NCBI GenBank assembly: GCA_001655205.1
Contig: LPNZ01009059.1
Coordinates: 1-23,434 of the forward strand
Length of the DNA: 23,434 nucleotides
Direction: 5' to 3'
Source: Lenisia limosa
Lineage: Eukaryota > Breviatea
The notes beneath the pieces were generated by a model. That model was not told the origin of the DNA. It was given only the letters and a program-made list of their open reading frames with translations, and ran no database searches. Of this stretch, positions 1 through 8,664 are shown one piece after another. The translations under genes and the position numbers were made by a program. Positions within the stretch are counted from its first letter, which is position 1; every line of letters starts with the position of its first letter.

Positions 1-14
1 CCCCCCCCCCCCAG

Positions 15-1709
15 CAACAACTGGGAATCAATACTGATGAGAAAGAAACACATGGGCGCACCAGAGTACTTCCAGTGTACATCTTCTCACTAGATGGTAG
101 GAGTTGGGTTACGAGTTACCATCGTAGACACAGAAAAAGATCTTCTCTTTGAGAACGGCCAGCAGGTGTACGCGGCTCCCGAAGCCGTTTACGTTCTACA
201 GACCAACCAAACTGAGTGCGTCAGGGGTCTGGGTTTCACTCATGTTGTGTGTTTGGTTTAAGCAGAACCATTGATTTGACTTGTCCTAGTGTTGAGACCG
301 ATTATGTCAAAGCAGGAAGACATGTAACATTGGATATGAGGAAAGTTACAAGCGCAACGGTTTGATCATGCCATATGTCTGTTTAACTTACAACCTACAG
401 ATAGAAGGAGTGTCACAGGCTCTTCTTGGACTTGCCCCAATCCATCAGCGCTGGGCCGTACCACGTTATCCTGGGGTGGCTCCGACTGCAGAGGAATCAT
501 CGATACTCACGAACAAAGGCGTATCTGTAAATGGGAAACAAGTGATGCATATCATAGTCTACTTTCCCTCTCTTTCCTTACGGTGTAGATTGAAGGGCTG
601 CGGACTGAAGAATCATGTCTCTGGGCACATGGTGTGACCTGTTCAGGGCCTTTTTCCTCAGCTTCCTCTCTACCTCGAGTGTCTGTTGAAGCTGCCCAGA
701 GAAATGCCGCAATTGCTAGATTGACGTGAGTTGATAAAAGTTGTTTGATTGATTAGGCAAACTGTGGATGGTATGAGGGCTGCAGTTGACGAGCTTGAGT
801 CTTTCTGTCAGTCCCGAACTGGACTCTCTGGCGAACATACCGCCCACTTCCACCCTGCAAGGTCCTCTTGCATTGAGACACTGTATCACAAAAAGGTTTG
901 ATGACGAAAGCTGGGGATTAAATTGTTTCTTGAACCGTTTTTTTATTTTGCAACACCTTTTAGCCTGAAGAGTCGCCATTCAAGGACAGCATCATCACAA
1001 TGCATGATAATCTTGTAGAAATCGACCAGCGCCTCACACAAGGTCTGCTTTGATACAAATATTGTAATACGTATGTACATATGCTTTCGATTCTTCTTTG
1101 AGATAACTTCCACTATTTCAACTATTCTTCTTTGATTCCATGTTGACATGATTTAGCAAGTAAGCACCTCTCAGGGGGTAATATCCACCGTGCAACAAAG
1201 GCCGTATCCGCCGTTCAGGTAGAAGTTGCCAAATTCAACGATTATATCCAGCATGTGAGGGCAATGGTACAAATGACAGTTTTAATGATTGTCTCTACTT
1301 CTTATCCTTATATATAGGAGATCTCTTTGGCTCTATTAGAAGGCAAATGCAGTACAGTGGAGCATGTTGCTGAGACTCCCCGGGAAGTCAGCTGGTTTTA
1401 CTGTTATTTTGAGGAACTCATTGTGCGAATGGGATGGAGAGCTATGTCTTGGTTATGTTTCATAAAGCACACGTTAAACCAGAACATATATTATGTACAT
1501 ACATATAGCTAGTAGTATATTGTATTGTATATTGTAGTATAGTGGTACTATATATGATATCGATATCTACTTGATACTAATGACCTTAGGGGTTCCCGTG
1601 GCTCCTTCTTGTTGCCCTTCTCGCCATTATTGCTGCAGTGGCATCTCTATTAACACCTACGGGCGCTTTTGTTCGCTATTTTGGTCCCCATGATACACAG
1701 TCCCCATAA
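15..1709 (+). CDS. DUF7906-like membrane protein, 3' part (5' end outside window)
   Basis: Ten exons splice in phase: 15-96, 134-215, 266-344, 401-526 (or 520), 589-725, 757-895, 964-1042, 1157-1254, 1318-1386 and 1590-1709, giving 336 residues and a TAA stop. The visible start is an internal exon preceded by a C12 tract and AG, so the N-terminus is missing. The first residues (RVLPVYIFSLD, then LLFENGQQVYAAPEAVYVLQ) and a later stretch (ALLGLAPIHQRW, then SGPFSSASSLPRVSVEAAQRN) follow the order I remember for plant proteins with DUF7906 (At5g58100-like). Helical residues rich in Glu and Asp follow. The last exon encodes one hydrophobic segment, FPWLLLVALLAIIAAVASLL, followed by a tail of about 20 residues, so a C-terminally anchored single-pass protein is likely. 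Biochemical function is unknown. The family call rests on memory of motif order; the exon chain itself is firm. Confidence 0.62.
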
Positions 1710-2127
1710 ATCCTTGGTCTATCCAGAACAACATTCTTCGCCTTTCCATATAATTGATATATGATACTCTATCAGATATGGTTGCACATTTAAATGTTCA
1801 TTGGCGCAAAAGGTGCTTTCTTGATGTTTGTTTTATTTATGATTATTAGGCAATTATTATGGATTTATTCGAGATATTAGAGAGTTTCAAAGTGATAAAG
1901 TGCCAACAACCCAACAACCAACAACAACTACTTAATTGGATTGGAAGAAATTAGGGTCTCGTAACATTGCGCTAGCGCCATAGTATAAAACAAAAACATT
2001 AAGTGTTCCCCAAGCCTTTAAGACATCACAGGCTCTATCCCATACGTGTTAAGTTACGCCTTTTAAGCTTGAAAAAAAGTTGAATACACACTAGGCGTTT
2101 GTTCACCCAGCTTGTGCTGAAGGCGTG
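1710..2127. other. Intergenic region between gene 1 and UTP14
   Basis: Both flanking genes are on the plus strand. The stretch is AT-rich and I see no coding exon. It holds an imperfect CCAACAAC-type short repeat around 1903-1931 and presumably the gene 1 3' end and the UTP14 promoter. No clear TATA box or poly(A) signal stands out. Confidence 0.5.
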
Positions 2128-5100
2128 ATGGTATTAGGGGTCTTCCAGGCTACCTTATCACCCTAGATAATCTGTATCAGTTTTTTGAAGAGATATAAGA
2201 ATATAACAGCCTTTAGAAACGTCATGCTGCCCCTAAGAAGAAGGGTGGTAAGTTCACCAAAGGAAAGAAAGGCAAGGGGAAGAAGCCAGTTCAGCAAGTT
2301 GAATCAGAGCATGATGAACATGTGGTATGACGGCTTACGTATTTGTGTCTTCAAAAGGGAATTGTTTTATTATTTTTGGAAAGACTGATCTATCACATGA
2401 GGCGTGCCCTTATATTTGTAGGGAAGTGATGTTGAGCTCGAGACTGGTGGATTAGGAGGCCAAGATGAGGACATTTCATCATCATCAGGTTGGCAATTTC
2501 TTCCTGCACTTCAGTGAAGAGAAATAGTTTCTCCATTATTCTCAATATACATCCTCGCCTTTTCATGAACATCATATTAGACGACGAGCGGTCAGAGAGC
2601 TGTGAAAGCGACATGGAAGACATTGATGCCGAAGATGATCAGTTCTTTGATGCAATGGATATGTTCGACAAATCAGAGGATCAAGTATGATGGCTTTTTA
2701 ATTCAATATTCTTCATTATTACTGGCACATCTCCCTCTTTTTTTAAATAATCCACTTGACTGATAGTAAGTTGTAAAAGAAGGGGGTCTATTGATGGTTA
2801 GCCTCAGTTCATCTTTAATCCTGTATCATTAAAGAATGGTTGTTCTATCTGTCTTGTTTAATAATCCAGGTTGCCAAGCTGATTTCCAAAGGAACAGATT
2901 TAGTTGATGAATCGGTTAGTTCTACTATGTATACATGTACATAGTATGTATAAATAATCATATACTATAGATATACATATGTATATATATGTACAGTATA
3001 TCAATAATGAAAGCACATATCAGATACAGGAATAATTGAATTACTGATAACCCTGTGGACAATTAATACTTTATGTTTTGACAGGCGTTGTTGGGTTTTC
3101 ATTGTTGTAGGAAGAAGACGAAGACGTTTTTTCGATGTCGGAAGGCGAAGATGACGAGGCTGGTTCGGGGGAGCACTTTTTTTTACCAAAAAAAATCCCC
3201 GGTGCTTGACTCTTCATCGAAGTACTGAACATACTATGTCAGGTTAAAATGATAATATTTCGAAGGGAAGCATGTTGACAACATTACAATAATACCGTTT
3301 CCTATTTCTTCGAAGTTTACTATTTAGGAGCGAAAGCACTGGCAAAGTCGTTGAGGAAAATGGATCGTCCAGGTATGGGGTAATGATGATGATGGTTTGT
3401 TCTATGACATGGTAATCTATTTTTTAATTTCTCATTGCTATATATATAATATATACATATATACTATATGATATATATGTATGTATGTATATCATATACT
3501 ATATGATAGATCTGGTAAGATACAATACCCTCTTTTGCTTAATATCTCCAGAGAAGACAGGGCACAGTACTGTCATGGAGAACCGAAGCGAAGGAGCTTT
3601 CAACCTCTCAGGTTGGTGACAATATCACTGATTACTGTTTGTACGTCACTTTTGACCTTGAATATAATTAACTTACGATTTAGGAAAGGATGGAAGTGTA
3701 ACACTTGCTGACCTTGTGGAGACTTTTGACTCTGGCGAAATGGCCACTACGGCAGCTCAGGACCTGAAGCGACAGAGCAAAACAACTGGAACGGTTGCAG
3801 TCAGTGAAACCCAGGAGATTAAGGGTGGGAAAATGTGAAAGCAAGAGTTTCAGAACTTGTTTATACAACAAGATGTGACTTATTGACTCTTTTTCTTGAT
3901 CTTGATTCCTCAACCAGTTTGACCATTCAGCCGATCGAAAAGCTGCCTACGAAGAGGCATCTGCTGAGGTGGAGAAATGGAAGGATTTTGTTGACGGCAA
4001 TCGCAAGGTTTGCTTTTCAAAGGACTGACAATGCTAATATGGTTTTGATACCCCAAACATTGTGCTCCCTGACCCTCCAGCTGAAAACGTTGATCTTCTC
4101 AAAGCCTCTCAAACATAACGTTACCACTGCCTCTCTCGCCACCACTCAATTCAACGTAATTAAAAATGTGGGTAAATGCACATAACACACCACCCACCAC
4201 GCACACACACATGCACCCACACACATACACCTGAAATTCACCCGTATTTTACTTTTTTATATCCCAAAGAAGGAAGGCCTTTGAGGGCTTTTTTAAGCTT
4301 TGCAAAGATATGATATCTCTTCCCTGACATTATAAAGCATCTTTGAGTGATACTTAACATCACAGGAGCCAGATTCTATGGAGGCTCAGATCCAGGCCAT
4401 CTTGGACGCCAACAATATGGGAAGTGAAAAGCAGATTATGCGTGCAGAGGCTGAAATGGAGGCCAAATTGGATCCCGAAGAGGTAGGGAAGAGTGACTTT
4501 GGGGAGAGGGGGGTAGTTGTTCATTTTAACTTTTCAGATTGAAGAACGCAGGAACGCTCTAGCCCATGAACGCGCATTGTTAACCAGGTTGGTCATTTCA
4601 GACCGTTAATATTGATTATTACTGAGGGTTACTATCATCCGTCGTAGACGGCTTCGGATAGATACTTCCTTTTATTATTTTTGATTTCCACATATTGATC
4701 ACTTTCGATCCTTCTTTTCATCGCTAAAGAGTGATACCTAATGCAGTTAAGCACTCCTTTATCTTCTACTAATACTCCGCAGATTTGAAATGAAGGCCCG
4801 ACGAGTTAAGCGCATTAAGTCAAAGAAGTATCATCGTATTCTGAGGCGCGAAAAAGAGCGCGGGGTGGGGGGGGGGTATAAAAGCTTAAATCATTTATTA
4901 CACTTGTACTATGAGATTATGATCATGCTTTTCGTGATGATAGTATTGTTTTCTCACAATCGCAGCTTCTTGATGCGGGCGATATTGAAGGATTGTCCGA
5001 AGAACAACTCAAAGAACAAGCTGAATTGGCGGCACGACAGAGAGCTGAAGTTGGGGGAGGGGGGGGGAGCATTCTTGTATCTATCTTCCAGTTAGTATTC

Positions 5101-7848
5101 ACTTTGGCATTGGTTCACCATATAGGAGCGACTTCTTCTTCGACACAAAACCAGCAAATGGAAGAAGCAGGCACTGCGGTTTGGCAAGCATGATAAAGTA
5201 GGCCCTAACCACAGAGTTGTTCTTATTGTTGTACTTAGGGCTTCCCAACGGTCCCAAAAAAGACCAAATCTCGGGATAAATTCGCGATAAATATCGATAT
5301 TTAAACGGTCTTTTTCGGACCGTAGGGAACCCCTAGTTGTACTCTCATGGAATGTGAAGGAACATTATTAACCCTCAAGACCACTCGACAAATGGTATCA
5401 GCGCAGAACAAACAAGGCCTCGAACTCACAGAGAAGTCAGCTGCTCGTAAGCCTCCCATTTTGTAACATGTTACTATGATCCCGAATAGTGTCCTATTAA
5501 ATCATCATCCGATTATATATAATTACTACAGAAATTCTGCTTGATGAGATGGAGGGTGAAGACGACGAAGAGCTAGGTTGGTTCATCATCCCCTCACTCG
5601 TTTTTTTTTTTCATCGTATTTTGAGAAAGGTGGTTGCGAACATCCCTTATGGTAATTATATTTTGATTGGAGATTGAAGCCCCATTTCTTGCTTTTAGAA
5701 CAGTTAATCTGTACAAACCCAAGGGTTACCTGTCATAGCAAGGTTTCTTGAGTTTGTGTAGACTAAAGGGTCAAGACTAGAAATATGAACAACCCAATCT
5801 TCCCTCGTTTTACTCACGCCTCTAGTTACGGATGACTCAGAGTACTCTGAGCTATCTGATTCTGAAGGTAAGCCTTTCCCTGTTGGGAAAGAGAATGAAA
5901 TATTGGGCTTTTGGGCCTATTTGTTTTATAATAAAACACCAGTTTTCTGTATTATGTTTATGTGTCTCCAGTTTATTAATCTGTTGCAGAAGAAGAGGAA
6001 AAGAAGCCACACAAGCTGAAAATTGAAGATGAAGACAGTTCTGAGATCGATTCTGATGACGTANNNNNNNNNNNNNNNNNNNNNNNNNNNNNNNNNNNNN
6101 NNNNNNNNNNNNNNNNNNNNNNNNNNNNNNNNNNNNNNNNNNNNNNNNNNNNNNNNNNNNNNNNNNNNNNNNNNNNNNNNNNNNNNNNNNNNNNNNNNNN
6201 NNNNNNNNNNNNNNNNNNNNNNNNNNNNNNNNNNNNNNNNNNNNNNNNNNNNNNNNNCCGGCGCCGCCACTGGTCGGCGAGTCTTCAACGCGCCACCTGT
6301 GGCCCAGAAGAAGAAGCCCATCAGAGCCGAGAAGAAGAACAAGGAGAAGAAGGAGGCAAAGGAGAAGGATGGCCGTCCAAGCAAGGCGCGTGCGTCCGAG
6401 AAGGTTGTCATTGATGAGACTGTTCAGGAGAAGAAGGTTGCGCCCGTGAAGAAGGATGAACAGCCAACTGCCAAGAAGAAGAAGGGAAAGAAGGCGGCGA
6501 GAGTGAGTATTGTACAGCCTGATGGTGACGAAGTCAAATCGGAAGAGGGCAAAGACATCAAAATGAACACTGAAGATGCCATGCAGAAGGCTCTTGTTAA
6601 CCAGGCTTTTACTGTGGGTAGTTTTGGAAGGTGAACTTGTGGTTTGATATTGCTGTTGGTAAAAACTTACATTTTAGATGCAACTTCCTGAGACCACATT
6701 TGACGAAGACGTTGCTGAGGCGGAAGCGACTAACGTGGATTACGATGGTTGGTCTTGGATGATATACTAACAATGATTGCGATTGCTCTTCTGATGCTAT
6801 TTTAATTATATGTTTGGAATGGTCTCAATACTGATGAATATTTCAGGAGACAACTTTGAAAAGGCAAAATTGAAGGCAATGGAGAAAGAAGCCGGCATTG
6901 ACGTCAAGGTGAGGATACGGGGTTTTCTTTTTCGTCAGCTCGTGTGCTTGCATTTTTAATTTCTTAGTTTGTTTTATTCGTTTTCAACCATTACTTTACC
7001 CTTTTAAAACCTCTATTATTTCTCTGAAATGACGTTTGCATCTTACTTTCGAGGGAGACAAGACGCTGCCCGGCTGGGGAGACTGGGGTGGAATGGGAAG
7101 TGATATGTCTGCTTTTGCTGCCAAGGCCAAAAAGCGCAAGCGTGAAAGAGAGAACAAAAGAAAGCGTCTTATGGCTGTGGGCTGGACTTCACGTTGTATC
7201 ATTGTGTATTTAGAACTGATATCGCTGTACAGCCAGCCGTCAGTCTCACTTTACTTCACAGGAACACAAGTTGAAGCGTACTGATAGGAACCTTGGCCAT
7301 GTCATCATTAACTCAAAACAAGACAAAAAGGTTTGCCTTTGTCATAATGGACAATTAAAATATACTAATATTTTGCGGAGTTCTCCCTTCCTGTGTGATT
7401 ACCCCTTAAGATGGCGGCATACCAAGTCAACAAGCCGTTCGGATACACAACTGACAGAGCATATAACAGATCTGTGGAGGGTGCCATCGGTACGCTGAGG
7501 GCTTCGATGATACTCCCCTTAATTAAATTACATTGCACTATATTCACTCTCAAGGCACTGAATGGAACACACCACGCTACGCAGCGCGTCTACGTTTGCG
7601 CGATGTCACTACCGACGCGGGTGTTAACATTGCTGCTCCTGAGCTTTCAAAGAGCTCCTACAAAACTTTCAGGTTCATGGGGCTTTGTTGAGTATTGTTC
7701 CGTTTTAATAAGAATAATTAGAATTTAATGTAGTTGGGAAAGTTGAAATTAGTCATAATGATTTGTATTTTCATGGTCTGATTTCCTCAGGGCCAAGCAA
7801 GCAAAGCAAAAGAACATGCGCAAGACCAAGGCTCCAGGAAAGTTCTAG
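2128..7848 (+). CDS. UTP14: UTP14, SSU-processome rRNA biogenesis factor
   Basis: UTP14 is a nucleolar component of the small-subunit processome needed for 18S rRNA maturation; in yeast it activates the helicase Dhr1. Visible exons: 2128-2130, 2217-2324, 2422-2488, 2581-2684, 2870-2914, 3111-3162, 3328-3372, 3552-3611, 3684-3824, 3931-4007, 4081-4155, 4366-4482, 4538-4587, 4783-4864, 4966-5049, 5126-5197, 5380-5446, 5532-5576, 5826-5867, 5990-6613 (contains gap 6064-6257), 6678-6747, 6847-6908, 7054-7176, 7262-7330, 7411-7489, 7555-7672 and 7791-7848. The product is about 845 aa, near the family's usual size. Order of recognisable parts: basic start, acidic stretch, DRKAAYEEASAEVEKW, TLIFSKPL, EMEAKLDPEE, the basic KARRVKRIKSKKYHRILRRE, RHKTSKWKKQALRFG, acidic and Lys-rich linkers, the tryptophan motif LPGWGDWGG, GHVIINSKQDKK, GTEWNTPRYAARLRLRDVT and a basic C-terminus. 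The frame differs on the two sides of the gap, so the gap length is nominal or it hides an intron. Confidence 0.93.
2916..3005. repeat. AT-rich simple repeat in UTP14 intron
   Basis: Low-complexity TATACATATG/TATATG-type sequence with several short palindromes, in the intron between exons 2870-2914 and 3111-3162. Similar AT tracts occur at about 1488-1570 and 3438-3510. Confidence 0.7.
3438..3510. repeat. AT/ATGT microsatellite in UTP14 intron
   Basis: Tandem TA and TATG units (for example ATATATGTATGTATGTATAT near 3470-3490), flanked by two copies of CATATACTATATGA. The tract lies in the intron between exons 3328-3372 and 3552-3611. Confidence 0.7.
4186..4236. repeat. CA-rich microsatellite in UTP14 intron
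   Basis: Imperfect (CA)n/(CACC)n tract in the intron between exons 4081-4155 and 4366-4482. Confidence 0.7.
5236..5335. mobile_element. 100-bp MITE with 8-bp target duplication (hAT-like)
   Basis: The ends form an inverted repeat of about 29-30 bp: left arm 5236-5265, beginning TAGGGCTTCCCAACGGTCC; right arm 5307-5335, whose reverse complement begins TAGGGGTTCCCTACGGTCC. About 26 of 29 positions match, allowing one A-run length difference. The element is flanked by a perfect 8-bp direct repeat, GTTGTACT, at 5228-5235 and 5336-5343. An 8-bp duplication with TAGGG-type ends fits a non-autonomous hAT-family element. The interior of about 41 bp has no coding capacity. It sits wholly in the UTP14 intron between exons 5126-5197 and 5380-5446, so it is removed by splicing. 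Confidence 0.85.
6064..6257. other. Assembly gap (194 N) in UTP14
   Basis: The gap falls inside the acidic/Lys-rich coding part of UTP14. Reading frames on its two sides differ, so 194 is not the true exonic length, or an intron lies within. Confidence 0.95.
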
Positions 7849-7889
7849 GCGGTATTGGTTATGGTTGCTATTTCAATTGAATGACATGT

Positions 7890-7895
7890 AATAAA
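7890..7895 (+). promoter_or_regulatory. AATAAA poly(A) signal candidate for UTP14
   Basis: AATAAA lies 41 nt past the UTP14 stop codon, the usual position for a polyadenylation signal. Confidence 0.5.
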
Positions 7896-8110
7896 ATGTG
7901 CAAGGAAACATGAGTCACAAAGTTGCTGGTGTTGGGTAAGTTAGTTGTTGTGAGTTTTTGCTTGGTTATTTTTGCGTTTTTGCAGTCAAGTAGACTGTCG
8001 CATGAAAATTAGTATTCCACCAGACAAATAGTGGTGGAAACCGAGTTTCGGAGAGTGGTGGATGGTGGAAACTCTTGTTGCCAGTTGTTCAACTGGCGGT
8101 AGTAGTACAT

Positions 8111-8159
8111 TGAGTCATTGAGTCTCTTCGATTGAGTCACAGCAGTCACAGTTGAGTCA
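8111..8159. promoter_or_regulatory. Cluster of TGAGTCA (AP-1/bZIP-type) sites
   Basis: The exact heptamer TGAGTCA occurs at 8111-8117, 8133-8139 and 8153-8159. A fourth copy is at 7911-7917 and partial TTGAGT copies lie next to them. TGAGTCA is the classic binding site of AP-1/Gcn4-type bZIP factors. The cluster lies about 500 bp upstream of the transporter start. Part of it may simply be a decayed tandem repeat of TTGAGTCA. Confidence 0.4.
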
Positions 8160-8664
8160 TTGAGTAGTAAACAGTTTCAGCTATGTGTAGTTATGTAATT
8201 AGGTACAAATTAGGTCTAATTATTAATTATTATATATATATCTATATGTATTATATATAACGATTATGCCAAAAACAGCTGAAAAACAGCGGTGGAAGGC
8301 CATCTGTCCCTCTTGAGTCCCTCTGACTTGCTCTCTGGCCTGGCTCTGGCAGGGCTGGCCTTTAGGAGCTTTTAAAGCGGACCTTGGAGGAATATATGAA
8401 CGCGCTGTAACATTTGTTACATTTGTTACACTCCCTTTGCTTGCTTTCTGCTCCCCCAACCCCCACCCAGCCCCCACCCCCAAACACCCTAGCTCAACAG
8501 CTCAACAACAACAAAAAAAAAGTAGCTGAAAAGAAAGAACGAGAAAGAGAAAGAAAGAAAAACTGAAGAGGACCCACCCGACCCACCAACCCACCATTGA
8601 ACTTGCCGCAACCAACCCACCACAGCCACAACAACCACCAAAAAACTCTCCGAGAGACTGAAGA

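Larger units (their letters stand above)
7849..8664. other. UTP14-transporter intergenic region (promoter of transporter)
   Basis: No coding exon is seen across this 816-bp same-strand gap. From left to right it holds the UTP14 3' end, scattered TGAGTCA motifs, an AT microsatellite (about 8220-8262), the palindrome TGTAACATTTGTTACA at 8406-8421 with a further TGTTACA at 8424-8430, a C-rich stretch (8452-8490) and a purine-rich probable 5' leader (about 8510-8570). Confidence 0.6.

Noticed and set aside
3820-4160. Apparent frameshifts or a pseudogene in UTP14
   Set aside because: Using acceptors at 3931 and 4081 instead of nearer AGs restores frame and the family motifs (EIK-ADRKAAYEE and NRK-LKTLIFSKPL), so no frameshift is needed.
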